64,000 bases of DNA from Asterella californica (GCA_036924285.1 JAYKYS010000012.1:2976001-3040000); one strand, 5' to 3'; shown: positions 45,006-57,116, numbered from the stretch's first letter. Notes: a model not told the origin generated them from the letters alone. Numbers and translations are program-made.

Positions 45006-45298
45006 AATCTGAATACAGAGATTACCATCTCCAACACCACAACAAGGACTACTCACAAACGGTCAAGCCAAACCCACTCTAAACGCAAAGAGAATCCGGG
45101 TTACACTCAACTAGACTATCCACCATAGCCTGGAGCTTGAAGGCTCAACTCAAAGAACTAAGGCCTCCAAGCCCTACCTGCGAAGTTTACCCCTAGTGGG
45201 CTCTCTCTCCAACTCGCCCTAATGGCACTAACGGCCTTACCGGGATGCGCCACTTCGCACTCGGTCAACCTAGCCGAGGGGTCCAAACTGACGTGACA
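45006..45298 (-). repeat. 5' terminal repeat (core B) of the DNMT retrotransposon
   Basis: 293 bp identical to 35443-35735 except for one base (t/c at about 45224). On the minus strand it begins TGTCACGTCAG directly at the target duplication and ends CTGTATTCAGATT, after which the leader diverges from the 3' end. It lacks both A units of the 3' LTR, so either the 5' LTR is shortened or the family uses an unusual terminal layout. Confidence 0.85.
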
Positions 45299-48200
45299 AT
45301 GCCTTAATCATTCACTTGACTTGTAAAGAAAAATTGACTTATACCTCGATACGTTCCAGTTCTGTCGTTACGCTTATGGGTTTTTCTGGTTCTCACAAGT
45401 CATGTGTTTCGCTCACAAGAGAAGTTTAAATTAAGTGTTTTAATTTTAGTATATTAAATTTAGCACATTTGACTTGGACGTTTTGACGTGAATTTAAATT
45501 TAGCACAATTTTACTTAGATGTTTTTACAAAACCGGGCGTGATTTTCATTGTATACATCGCACCCCCTTCACTGCACCTCAGTAAAACAAAATGTATTTA
45601 AATTTACACTGTATCCCCTGCTTCTTTCACTGTACTCCAATAAAACAGAAGTATTTAAATTGACACTGCACCCCGGCTTCTTTCATGTACAAGTCCGTGG
45701 GAAAGAATATTATGAACTAATTGATCAACATATGATAATTAATTCATTTTGCCATGAGCCAATAATTTTATCATATGTAAATTTCAGGAGTCTTGACAAA
45801 GGGGTAAGGAATTACGCGCATGCATAAAAAGATTAATTATGTTTCGCGCTGTGAAAAATGGTTTAGTTCTCCTTTTTCGACATTTGACTGAGTTGTCATC
45901 TTACCTGCCCGACTACTTGCCCTTTTGGTTGAGCTGTCATCCTACGTGGCTTGTTTACATCCACATGACGAGTCCGCTTCCTGAACTGTTTGACTACTCA
46001 ATTTGCCACCTGCCGTTTTAGCACGGAACCTGTTTTAGCATCCTATGAGAGATATTGAATATCATTTTTATCTCTTATTTCTATTTTATATCAGGACTAT
46101 AACAAATTTCCGGGGCCTTATAATATAATGGATATCATATTATTTACTTTTATCATTTTTATATTATAAATCTAGTTTTTACACATATAAATAATAAATC
46201 TATCATCAACCAGACGTGGCATATATATCCATTTACTTCTATTAACTTTTTAAGATTATGTAATAATCATGTACTTATCCTATTTGATATATTTATTTGA
46301 TCGTACATGGTTTAGGAATAGAGCGAAGAATGACCTCCCAGAACCTATTATGAAACCTTTTCACTTTTCAAATTTATGTGGTGAGTTTTAGCGCATACCC
46401 TTACGGAGAATAATTTCAGAGTGAACTGAACTGAGAGTAAGCTACTCAACTACCAATGGCTCCTGACTTTAGTGTCCTCACTTTCCTAGGTGTCAAAGAA
46501 GTTGATCAATATTCTTATTTATATATTTTTTCTAGATGACAAAACCTTTACACGCACCTTATGATTTTTACAGTTTTCCAAGTTATGTAGTTATTGGATA
46601 TTATTGGATCATGTAGTTATTGGATATTATTGAATCACGTATTGGATTATATAGTGATTGGATATTATTTTCGAAGATGTTTTCGATAACATGTCGCGAT
46701 CTCTTGTATTAGATTTTGTCGTTTAAAAGAAGAGACATGTAGTCACATTATTGGAGAGATTGCTTAATGGCAAGCTTTTTCAATTAGCGATCATTACGGT
46801 ACCTCCGACCTACGGTTTGTCCCTAAACTTAAAAGTTAAGTTATTAGATTCTTTCTCCTCATCAACTCTTATATATATTTTTTTACGTTTCTTTCTGTTT
46901 TTTCTCTATCTGCTTTGATTTCTCATCTTCCCATTTACTTCATTCTCGCAACTCTTTAATTTTATCCATAATTGCTTTTCTTTCTAGCCTTCTTACTTTC
47001 TTTTCTCTGTCTCCTTTCCGTTTCTATCTGGCATGCTTTTGGCGTCTTAGCCATGGTAGGTTTGCTATTACTTTTTTACGCAAGCTTAATATATTATCTA
47101 AATTTTTAGTAAAAAAGAATTAGATAATAAATTAATTAAATTATTGTTTTTAATTTTTAAACTGCCGCACTTGTACTCTTGGAAGCATTGGTCTACGTTT
47201 CACTTATGGATTTTCTTTAAATTTTTCTTCAATTATAAATACGACTATTATTGAACATTTACATATAAACTGTGATTTTCGTTTGAACATACTATGTTTA
47301 TGCATGCGTTTTCTGTTAATAAAAGAGGAGCAAAAGTTCTCCAAAGGTGGTTGAGCATGCTTGTTTTATTAGGCTGCATCGACCCCTTGAGAGACACACT
47401 TGCATCCATTCCTTGTGCATTGCTGCTGGCTGTTTGATCTAGTGAGTGGAAGATTGACACAGAAATGACACTAACTGATCAAGTTATACCATAGTAAGAT
47501 AGAATCCAAGTGGGTTATACCCGTGTTAATGAACGAGTATGAATTGTACCATGAAAGTGTTTATCACTCGTCCGTGTTCATCGAAGACTTAATGTTAAAT
47601 ATCAAAACCCATTAAAACAGACACACTGTAAGAAACTGTCCGTTGAAAAATGACAAGTTACTTTTAAAGTGGATGCACGACCTAAAAAGTCTTTGCTATG
47701 CAAGAATTGCCAAGATTTAAAGCCCGGCTAGGCCCATGTATCATTCCAACAGTGAAGAAGGAAGACTTGCATCGGTATCTCTCTCTCGGTCTTTTTCACA
47801 TCAGTATAGATCATTTTTGTCTGTTAACTTAGCAATTTGTGAGAAGGAAAAGAGTAAAAGCCAGTTGTTGAACATGATATTAAAGTTGTGTAGGATCAAC
47901 AACATACGTTGTGTATGTGAAATAATATGCATTCAACATTAACTTTTGGGGAACTTTTGCCCGGTTGCTGTTATCGAGAAAGACACAAGTGTTAAAGCAT
48001 AAATTCTATACTAAACTTAAAGGAAAATGTTAGCTGGACCTGGAAATGCAGAAAGATTCAACATAATCCACAAAAGAAGCATAAACTCACGCGTTCCAAG
48101 AATTACACGTGTGACTATCTACTGATAAACTTTTTAATTTATTTAATCAACAGATTAATTTAGTATCTAATCCTTGCATATTTACCTCCTCTATCAGAAG

Positions 48201-50549
48201 ATAAAAGAGGTGAATATGCAAGGAGTTAGCGTAAACTACAGTAATAATTCACCTGATACACCTAACGTTTCCTGGCGGAAGGGATAGTTGAAATACTAGT
48301 TTTCTCGGTAGTCTCAAGATTAACTTGAACAAGTAATGAATCAAACAAATACAAGAATTAATCAAGTCCAGTACTACGGTAGCTTCATTGATACTATAAT
48401 GAATGGAAAACCAGGATGAAGTGGATCGAGCACTTACATATATGGAGGTAGCGTATAAAGGTAATTCTCGATGGTAAAGGTATCTGAGAAGCGGTTTACG
48501 GGAACCAATCACCAACTTGTACGCTAAAAAGGCAAATGACAAAGCAAAAGAAGGCTCTTGCCAAGACTGAACCATCACTCAAGCAATAGGACAAGTTTGT
48601 TACACATTCTCAGACTTATCAACTAAATGATAAAAAGTGCCAGAAGAATACGCGAGCTCCATGTTCAGTTAGAGGTTGGAGGTGACATTATTATGGGTAA
48701 GGACTATCTTCTACACTCGCATGGAGTCACATATAAATGTACCTTGTCCTCTTTGTTCCTTTATCATGAAGTATATGAGCCTGGCTTCTACCCGAAGATG
48801 GAAGGAGGAAGCTACTATAGCTTTAATTTATTATTTAACTATTCCATCAGGGTTAGGTAATAAATAAATAATTAATTAATTTTATCATAAGCCACCGCAT
48901 TAGTAGTCTCATAGATGCGTTTGAACGCGTTAGACTTATGAGTTCTATTTGTTTTGCGAAGAGTCATATTTTTTCAAGCATGTATATTCACCTTCTTCCG
49001 AGTTCGGAAGAGAGGGAATGCATGTTCATTTAATTTAATATCTACCATTCCGACAGAAAGGATTAGGTATTAAATTAAACACCTAGTAAAGTAGTGTGTT
49101 CATGAGTACAGGCTCCCGGTCTTGTACCTTCTGAAGTGTGAGAGCCGACTCAATACGTATGGGTTTTTTCTTCTTCTTTCCGTGTTTCCAGGTATAGGTT
49201 AATAAATAATATTTATAGAATTTTGTAATTCTTTATATCGACTTAATATATTTTTTATTTAACATTTATATATTTTTTAATAACAATAAACGAACAGAAG
49301 TTCCTCGAAGTTCATCGAGCATGCATATTATTCACAGCAATTCGAGTTGAGTAAAGATAGTTGAGAATGCAGTAAATCTTGTGGGATGGGTAATTCCGGA
49401 TGACCAGGAACTGCTCAAGTCAAGTTAAGTAAAGACAGTTGAGAATGCAGACGGGAATAAATTAGATGAGTATAGTATATGAGTTCCGGTTGATGAGAGT
49501 TGCTGAAATGAAGTTTAGCAAAGATGATTCATAATGCATACTACGTGAATAAATTTAGAATGCATAATATGTGATTTAATTGAGATAAAATATTGGATCT
49601 TGTGTCACAATAAATGATAAAAACATCTTCCTTTAATAATGTGTGCTTAGTACATAATTATAGTATAGTACATAGTTCTCCTGGGTAGTGCAGTGATTCT
49701 TCCGAAGTTAGTCTATTGACTCTAGAACCGGAAGTATATTCATTATAAACGCTGAAAATAGAAAAGAAGAAATGCACTCTTGGAACCGGATAGCGCTTCA
49801 CCAATGTACTATAGTTTCTCTGCCTTCTGCAGTGTAAGAGGAGATCTTAAGAAGTACATGTATATTTTATCTTTAATTTATTATCTTATTCTTTCAGCGA
49901 GAAGGATTAAGTAATAAATTAATATTAGTAGGAGTCAATATTTTTTTAGTACATAGGGCTCCGGTCTTGTAGTTTGGAGAGCGCGTATTTGTATACATTG
50001 CTTATAGATTATGTCCGGATCGAAGTATATTTCTCGATTGATTTGTCAATTAATATTTAGATAAAATATTAATTTATTTTGTTAGTATAGATATTTTATA
50101 ATATATATAAACCTAATAGATACCAAAAAGTATATAAATAATCACTACAACAAAACGATACAAAAAACTTTTAAATAAAAATCATAACTTCCAAAAATAT
50201 CAATCCAAACCGATCCGACCCTCCCATCTCTTTTCTCCATTTTCTCTCTCGTTCTACGCTTTTCCTCTTCTCGGACTATATGGACCAAAGCACTTTGGAT
50301 GCAAATTTGACTTTGAATCAAAATATGCATGCTTCCTGCACTTTTTTGGCAAGAGCAAAGGAAGACGACAAGAGAGGAGAATGGGAAGAACTCTTCCGCT
50401 AAGAGTGATGGTGGAAAAAAAAACAAGGTAGTGATGGTGCTTTACAAATCAAACAAACTTGAGGATTAACTAGAATATTTTGTGAGAAGAAAGAGGAAAG
50501 TAGACAAACTTAATCGAGAAATGAGAAGGTGGACAAACTTACCATAGAT
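45299..50549. other. AT-rich intergenic region with many hairpins
   Basis: No gene is recognised on either strand. Structured items: a region of imperfect tandem copies with ttattggatatta words at 46595-46670; hairpins at 47093-47128, 48172-48223 (17 of 19 bp) and 50048-50074 (perfect 11 bp); a recurring hairpin repeat at 48820-48870, 48971-49082 and 49870-49925; and imperfect tandem copies with gttgagaatgcag words at 49340-49460. Confidence 0.5.
48971..49082. repeat. Hairpin repeat, best copy
   Basis: CTTCCGAGTTCGGAAG forms a short stem, followed by taatttaatatctaccattcc and aaggattaggtattaaatta, which pair as a second stem. Related units stand at 24866-24960, 48820-48870 and 49870-49925. 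No coding capacity. It looks like a small non-autonomous repeat family with conserved folding. Confidence 0.45.
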
Positions 50550-50594
50550 AAGCTTAACAAAGAGCTTATCTATGTTAAGCTCTTTGTTAAGCTT
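50550..50594. repeat. Perfect 19-bp hairpin at a retroelement breakpoint
   Basis: Arms 50550-50568 and 50576-50594 (aagcttaacaaagagctta) pair perfectly around a 7-nt loop. The left arm also pairs with upstream sequence: catagataagct (about 50543-50554) with agcttatctatg (about 50563-50574), so two structures compete. The right arm ends exactly where the DNMT-element fragment begins. Confidence 0.8.
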
Positions 50595-51151
50595 GTATGA
50601 CAATAGTAGTTTTAGTGTCGGAGGTTTCATTTCATCAGGTGTTGGATCAAGCAATGGACTTGAACTCCTTGACTTGGATTGTTAGCCTTGGATTGGCTGA
50701 GCAGCGTCGGATGCGATCGACGAGTGTTACTGCTCGAGCACTTTTGAGCTCTTTGCATACCGGATCGGTGGAGATAAAGATTATAGATGAGGCGTGTAAA
50801 GTTCGTCATCCTTCCACATCATGGGATGCAGTAGGAGAAAGTGTGAAGCTTGCACTAGGACTGTAGGAGTTTTTTCGCATAGTGGAAGTTGTTGGTGGTG
50901 AGCAGAAGGAAATTGCTCCAGAGACTGCAAGATAGCAGTCAACGACTTCGTCTTCTATCTCTAACGTGGTGATAGAGGATACTTGGGAGCCAGAGATTGG
51001 ACCCAAGCTTATAGGAGAAAAGAGGCGAAGAGTTCAGAGATTCCTGAAGAGCTACATGGATTGTTTTACCTTCAGTATGAAGGATTTGGGTACCTTGAAG
51101 AGATCATGTATACAGATTGACTTGGCTAGTGACACGCTAGTCTTTTGACGT
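50595..51151 (+). pseudogene. Fragment of a DNMT-family element: methyltransferase motif X to RT start
   Basis: The plus strand encodes the end of the methyltransferase (VLDQAMDLNSLTWIV), the spacer, the stop TAG followed by CAG TCA, and the beginning of the RT part (VIEDTWEPEIGPKLIGEKR to IQIDLASD). Compared with 39143-43252 it carries an extra stop (after VKLALGL) and many substitutions, and the ATG opposite 39112 is GTG here. That argues against a separate RT start in this copy. It is cut at about 51151 by the LTR of the next element. Confidence 0.85.
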
Positions 51152-51354
51152 TGTCGCACTACATGACGACTACATGTTACACTTCTACTCCAACACTTGA
51201 GTTTAGTAGTTCTAGAAGTTAGCTAAATATTACTTCTAGTATTTTATGCATATATTTGACACCTTTGCATATGATGTTAACACTATTAAGTTATATATTT
51301 TGAGTCCTAATAGATTTATAGTATGTTATTTATCTTGTTCAAGCATTCGTACGA
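51152..51354 (+). repeat. First part of the 5' LTR of the plus-strand Ty3 element
   Basis: It starts TGTCGCACTAC right at the end of the DNMT fragment. The segment ttatatattttgagtcctaatag matches the minus-strand reading of the neighbouring LTRs (tatatattttgagtcttagtag), which shows it is LTR sequence. The LTR resumes at 60267 after the minus-strand element inserted into it. Confidence 0.6.
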
Positions 51355-52668
51355 TATTGAATTGAGAGTTTTTCTCGGGAAAGACGGAACCTTTTGGCTG
51401 TGATATGAGCTTGAAGGATGTGTTCAGTCTACTTAGGGAAGCACTAGACTCCTGGCTGTGACTGGTTGGCTCAAAGGATAGGCTTCAGGTTACAAGGTGA
51501 TACTGAAAAATGCCATACAAGTCTCTTGGCTCTTCTGATATGTTCAGGAAGCAAAGTTCAGGCTTAACTAGCAACGATAAGATCTGACGGCGAACTTTGG
51601 CACTCAGGATTGAGAAATATGTAAATTTTTAGACTTCAGAACTTCTCCTACATGTAAATGAGGTCTTACTGGATACACATATGAAGTTTCAGCTTGAGAT
51701 CAGTTCAGAGCACCGAGATATGGGTAGAAACTTTCTGAACAGAGAAATTACGGTAATTTCTGGTACCCAGATAGCTATTTCGACCTATAACAGGAAATTG
51801 GCTCGATCAACTTCGAAGTTTATTACAGGATTTGCAGTACACAGCTTGCTGAACACTCCTGTGAAGTTGGGTCTCCTGATTGTACGCAGAACTCCAGATC
51901 TCGCTCTCTGAAGTTGCTGCTCCAGATTGAGAGCTTTTCAGACCCCCTCAGCTTCAGCGGCCGCCCTGAATTACTCAGTCACTCAAATGATATGAAAATT
52001 TTTGGACAGTCATAGCCCGGCTGACAGTGAACGCAACCTTGAAGGTTTGAAGCGATTTCGTCGATTCCACTGCAATTGACACTCAAAACACCCCAAAATC
52101 AACAAAAGTGATGCAGTTTTGGCACAATCCGAACTTCAATTGGGCATAACTCCTTGTTTATTGATCCAAATCGATCAAGAATTTCACTGATAGTGCTTGG
52201 CACGACGAGCTCTATCTCCTTGTGCTCTCAGATTTTGCAGTGCCCTCACCAATTGCTCGAAATCCACTCTAGAGCTCTGTTCCTAAACTTAGAGTTTTAC
52301 AAAAGACAAAAATGGACCAATGGGAGTTCATAGCTCCACTTGACTGTCCTTTTGTGCCTTAAACTACCTGGTAACTTATCTACACTCATAGGCTACCACG
52401 TCAAGCCCCCTCGAGTATCAACGTAAAACTTAAACTACCTAAAATGACACGCAGCCCCGAAAAGTAACTTAAATTAGCGTGCATGGGCGAGACGCAAATA
52501 CAACCCATGAGCTTTAACCCTATCAACATGGCTATCAACCTACTAAGACTCAAAATATATAACATTTTTCAAAAATGGACTTCTCTGAGGTCTTAACTTC
52601 ACTTCGAGAGACTAACGCCTGACAGAGAAGTGAATCATTTACTATGTGAAATGATTCACATCACGACA
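51355..52668 (-). repeat. 3' LTR of the minus-strand Ty3 element
   Basis: Minus-strand start TGTCGTGATGTGAATC at 52668, directly after the purine tract. It is homologous over its full length to 58959-60266. An unrelated-looking plus-strand frame inside it (51681-51911) is present in both LTRs and is not considered a gene. Confidence 0.85.
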
Positions 52669-52682
52669 TCCACCCCCTCCAA
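52669..52682 (-). other. Polypurine tract of the minus-strand Ty3 element
   Basis: GGAGGGGGTGGA on the minus strand is immediately adjacent to the LTR start TGTCGTGATG, the expected primer site for plus-strand synthesis. Confidence 0.75.
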
Positions 52683-52714
52683 ACCTGCACATCCTCCGGT
52701 ATGTGCCAATCTCC

Positions 52715-53650
52715 TCAGTCTTCTGTTTGATCTTCATCATCATCGCTCTCCTCTGCCTCAGCTTCATCAAACACTCCGTCTCTTGTTGTCCTCAGCTCTA
52801 ACTCCAGAAATTTGAACAAATCTACTGATCCTCCACATTGTTTGAACAACTTCACTCGCTTGCCGGTCACAGATAGTTTCAAAGGAGTACCATCTAGCTC
52901 TCGTAAACTATAAGTGGCATTCTCATACACATCTAGCACAACATAAGGCCCGAACCATCTTCGAGAGAACTTACGAAGTGTAGAATGCTGATTCTCCAAC
53001 GTGCTATCATATACCAAAACCCAATCACCAACATGTATTGGCTTCGATCGTAGTCGGTGAGTCTTGTCAAAATGTTCCTTGTTTCTGACTCGAGCCACCT
53101 TCAGCCTCTCCTGTGCATCAGCAAGATCCTCCTCCCTTCGCCCCAACTGCCTAATACGTAAAGCAAGGAGTGAAGCACGATCTATACCATCTTCCCATAG
53201 CGTAGCCCATGTAGGAAGGTACTCCCCAGCAGGCATGATCGGTTTCTGCCCTAGCATAAGCTCAACTGGCATATAGCCAGTCGTAGTACAGTGTGTAGTT
53301 CTATCAGCCCACAAAGCAAATGGAAGTAGTCTCGGCCATTCTCTAGGCCTACCATCACATGCTTTCACTAAAGCGTGAACGATAGAAAGGTGTCCTCGTT
53401 CACTCTTACCAATGCCCTCTAGATTCATAGCAGTGGTAAGCCGAAGCTTTACTCCATAACGAGCAAAGAACTCCTTCACTTCAGCGCCTCTCAACTCGCC
53501 TCTATCTGCCCGTAATCTCCCAATCGATCCATAACGACAGATGATATCTTCAAGCACGAACCTGCAGATATTCTCTGTAGTCTTGGTCCGTAGTGCTTGT
53601 CCCTCCACATAGTTGGAGAGATCCTCTCGAGCCAACACCAAATAACGCAT
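52715..53650 (-). pseudogene. Integrase core and C-terminus, minus-strand Ty3 element
   Basis: 311 codons: MRYLVLAREDLSNYVEG, second catalytic Asp region RLRADRGEL, Glu region GIGKSERGH, then a C-terminal module GDWVLVYD...FSRRWFGPYVVLDV (GPY/F type) and an acidic tail (EESDDDEDQTED). It is in frame with 53654-55000 but separated by one TGA after MMPPGL. No chromodomain or PHD finger follows. It is part of a broken pol, so no active product is expected from this copy. Confidence 0.8.
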
Positions 53651-53653
53651 CCC

Positions 53654-55000
53654 TCATAATCCCGGTGGCATCATCACAAGATCAAGAACCCATTGAAAAT
53701 GAATACTAGGTGGATAAGTAGGTACAAGTCCATCTCTGTAACGGACCTTAGAGTAGAATTGGCAGTGCAGACACGACCCAACAAAGTCCACCACGTCTTG
53801 ATACAAACCCTTCCACCAATAACGCTCCTTCATCTTCATGTAAGTAGCCCATACTCCACGGTGTCCAGCCCACAAGGTGTCATGAAACTCCTTCAGCAGA
53901 TTCAGCTTCGTCGGTTGATCATCCACCACTCTAGCAAGCATCCCGTCTCTTCTCTTCGGACGTTTCCACAGATAACCTTCACGTAGGAGGTAGCTGTACG
54001 CCTTCCGTCTGATCTTCTTGAACTCTGTATCACTCCATCCTTCTCTCCTGGATAACGAACTCAGATAAAATCCAATATCACGGAACTTATTCGTGTAGAA
54101 CTCCTCGTTGAACGGCAGTGGTTCCAAGTTTGAAGTCTGCTGATCAACTTGGCACCAAACGTCTCTCCTCTCTTCATTCTCCACCTCTGCAAACATCTCA
54201 TCCTCATCTGTATAACGAGCCCTAGACAACATATCTGCAACTGGATTGTCCTTCCCTGCTATATGCTTTAGCTCAGGGTTCAGACTCCGGACATAAGCAA
54301 TCCATCGTAGCATTGCTATGTCTGGTGTATTGCAGTTTGCTATCATACTCAACAAAGGCAAACAATCTGTTTCTAGTATCACACGAGCTCCTATCAAAAA
54401 CTCTCGATCTACCTTCATAGCAGTAACAGCTCCCCACAACTCACGCTTCACTTGAGGATAGTTACGCTGTCTATCTGTTAAGATCCGAGCTCCAAACCTT
54501 GAAACAAACCGCACACCTTTTGCATCTTCTTGGCCAACTGCCCATCCAATCGCCTTTGGACTCGTTTCAACAGTCAGTACCATAAGTCTCCCGCTCTCGT
54601 AGCTAAGCCTCCTTAGTATAGGTGGAGATTTCAGAATCTCCTTCAGCTGCTCCATCGTCTCATGATGTTCTTGCCGCCAAGTAAACCTCCTTCCCTTTCT
54701 CAGAAGTGCATACAGAGGCTCGACAATGTGTGCATAATGAGGAATACTCACACGAAAGAACACACAAGCTCCCAAGAACCGTTGAACCTCAGTGATGTTG
54801 GTGCAGTCAGCTATCCTTGCTATAACATCTACCTTCTCTGGTTCGGACGCCTCCCAAAAGTACCACACAGATGACCTACCACCACAATCTCTAACATCCC
54901 AAAGCGAGATTTGGTACCTGACAGAGTGAGGTGTACCTCCTCCAAACGCATCAGAATCTTCTCCACATCCCGAATGTGGTCTGCAACAAACTTTTTGCAT
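53654..55000 (-). pseudogene. RT thumb, RNase H and integrase N-terminus, minus-strand Ty3 element
   Basis: 448 codons. Early part: ITEVQRFLGACVFFRVSIPHY, the RT thumb/connection. RNase H: LTVETSPKAIGWAVGQ to LETDCLPLLSM and AGKDNPVADMLSR. The integrase zinc module follows with the pairs HDTLWAGH and CLHC, and the first core Asp in WVLDLVMMP. The frame differs from the RT palm segment upstream (54829-55521), which indicates a frameshift within RT. Confidence 0.8.
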
Positions 55001-55521
55001 CCATCAGAAGTCACAGCTTCGTCTTTGTCTTCCACCGGACAGCCTTTCATGAGAATATCATCCAAAAACGGGATAGTGATCTCAGGTACAAACTCTCGTA
55101 ACACCTTATGCATCGCATTCTGCATATGGGCTACTGAGTTTGTCGCACCCTGAGGAAGAATACACATCTGCATCAATCCCAAAGGTGTACGCATGGTAGT
55201 CAAGTCTCTACTCTCCAAAGCAAGCTGAAACTGATCATAATCTGAAAACAGATCTCCAATAGAATAGATTGATCTTCCAGCAAACGTCTCAGCTACTTCA
55301 TCAACCACAGGTCCTGTTCCAACGTTTCGAATCGTGATGTTGTTGGTAGGCTGTAAGTCTTGGATGAAGCGCAGAGCTCCTGTCTTCTTAGATACTATGA
55401 ACCATCGGTTAGAGTACGGAGCCATAGATGGTTCAAGAATACCCATCCGCATCCTCTCTTTCAGTAACTCAATCCCTTCGGTAGCAAGACACGAGGGACT
55501 GGAATCGGCTTCAAGTCCCAA
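54829..55521 (-). pseudogene. Reverse transcriptase palm, minus-strand Ty3 element
   Basis: RT fingers and palm: RMRMGILEPSMAPYSNRWF, LRFIQDLQPTNNITIRN, YSIGDLFSDYDQFQLAL (first Asp), TPLGLMQMCILPQGATNS and the catalytic box PFLDDILMKG. FLDD replaces the usual Y-x-D-D, a form I remember from certain Ty3 lineages; not checked. Frameshifts on both sides disconnect it from the protease and thumb parts. Confidence 0.8.
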
Positions 55522-55997
55522 GGTACGTGAGGACCAATGAAGATAACCATCGGAGCTATCATACTAGGATCCACACAACCAATCTCCTCAGCTGAGAAAG
55601 AAAATGTCTTACCATGGCTAACTATCATCTGTTCAAAAGCTCGTTTCTCCTCTTCAGTCAAGAAGCCACCCCCTCCTATCTGGAGTTGCTCGAGTGTCTC
55701 TTGAGTAAACTTGTGCCCTACTTGTGTAGGATCTCTAAGCACAGGTTCAGCAGCCGCTAACTCCATCTGCAGCTGAGAATCAACATATAATTGGGTCGCC
55801 ACAGGCTTTACCTTCCTAGCTGTAGCGAGGAAGGTAAAGCCTGTGGCGTGTACTTCCGCTTCTTGCTGAGAGCCACACCAACAGACTGCATCCTTCCATC
55901 CATTATCCAGTCTCGGATGAGGAGGATATCGCAAGTACGAGATAATCTCCTCATAGACTTCCCGAGAATGGATGGGGATCACCACCGTACCTCCCAT
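55461..55997 (-). pseudogene. Protease-RT linker with internal 21-bp inverted repeat, minus-strand Ty3 element
   Basis: 178 codons, ending VPWDLKPIPVPRVLLPKG, which is the lead-in to RT; the RT palm continues in another frame. No catalytic domain of its own. It contains EVHATGFTFLATARKVKPVATQ, encoded by a perfect inverted repeat at 55797-55848. Confidence 0.6.
55797..55848. repeat. Perfect 21-bp inverted repeat inside the pol-like frame
   Basis: Arm 55797-55817 (cgccacaggctttacc + ttcct) and arm 55828-55848 are exact reverse complements with a 10-nt loop (agctgtagcg). The reading frame passes through it without a stop. Confidence 0.9.
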
Positions 55998-56099
55998 TTA
56001 TTCCATCGACCTATCTACATCATCCAGCCAACGAACAAAAGACTGTACACTTACAAACTCCTCATAAACACCAGAAATCATCTCATCTTCCTTCAGAAC

Positions 56100-57029
56100 T
56101 CATGTACAACGCAGATTTGCTGCACACCCCTCCATCTGCCTTCTACTCTTCTCAGTCAAATCCTCTATCCGCGTGAACTCACTCCAATCATCAGAACTGA
56201 AAGCCATCAAACCAGATTTCCAACTATGTACAGTGCAACTACTTTCTGAATCTTGAGCAGCCTCTCCATCAGCCTCCTGTGATCCCTCAGGGTGCTCAAG
56301 CGGGATCATAGTAGCAGTAGATCCTTCACTCTCGCTATCCCTTTCTACGAGAGTGGTTTCTGAAAACCCTTACTCCTACAGATAGGAGAATCTCTCAAGG
56401 TCTGCCGGTTTCGTTCGTGGTTCATACGAACAGTCAAAAACTGCACAGAACGTCTATCATCTGGACTACGGATCCTAGCGTAATGAGATCCGTCATCCAT
56501 TACCTTGGTCTCCATTCGAACTGCAGTGATATAAGACTGACCAAGAATAACAGGATATGAAGTAAAAGACTGCACGAAGAAATGTTGATCCACATCACCT
56601 ATCTTCACCTTCACGGTTAGGACAAGCGCCGCATAACTCACCCTTCTGGTTGTTTGCAGCTCGTAGCACCCAACCATGGTTCAGCTCGATGGGCCACTGA
56701 CCTCTCTCGTACACCTCCCGTGACATGATGTTGATCTCAGATCCGTGATCAACTAAAGCAGCAACAGGTTCAGCCAAACTTCCAAGACAAACTCGTGTAG
56801 CAGTTGTAGCACAAGCCCAATGTCTCCTTCTGAAATCACTATCAGTAGCTGGACTCTCCTTGTCAACTTCCTCATCATCGAACTCAATAGTGTTGGTACC
56901 AGCAACCGACGCTTCTTGCTGATATCTCTTGTCATTAACTTCTTGAAAATGCACCTTTCCAAACTCTGCATCATTCACAGAAGCTCCTACCACATCTATC
57001 ATTTGGCTTTCTACCTGCTCGGACATCAC
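56100..57029 (-). pseudogene. Aspartic protease region, minus-strand Ty3 element
   Basis: Segments 57029-56595, 56677-56345 and 56309-56100 in shifting frames. The protease is seen as LAEPVAALVDHGSEINIMS (D-H-G-S in place of D-T/S-G) followed by NHGWVLRAANNQ and a flap-like YPVILGQSYITAVR. The plus-strand relative at 63370-63880 has SEINLMSKELYKRGRW in the same place. Frameshifts make it inactive here. Confidence 0.65.
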
Positions 57030-57116
57030 CTGTCTCTTACGCTTGATGATGTCGATGATCAGTTCGTAAAACTCCCTCTTTGCAATACCAAGAACTTCCC
57101 GAAGAGAAAACTCGAT

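Larger units (their letters stand above)
35324..45298 (-). mobile_element. Young Ty3 LTR retrotransposon encoding a DNA methyltransferase and a PHD finger
   Basis: The element is 9975 bp, flanked by atgc at 35320-35323 and 45299-45302, with outer ends TGTC/GACA. Coding order on the minus strand: Gag, two zinc knuckles, protease, C5-cytosine methyltransferase, UAG, reverse transcriptase, RNase H, integrase, PHD finger. Positions 43252 to 36017 form one frame of 2412 codons with no frameshift. A 293-bp core repeat is found at both ends (35443-35735 and 45006-45298) with a single mismatch, so the insertion is recent. A purine tract precedes the 3' LTR. No primer binding site starting TGG was found next to the 5' repeat. 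The terminal repeats are not symmetrical: the 5' end lacks the A units seen at the 3' end. Confidence 0.9.
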
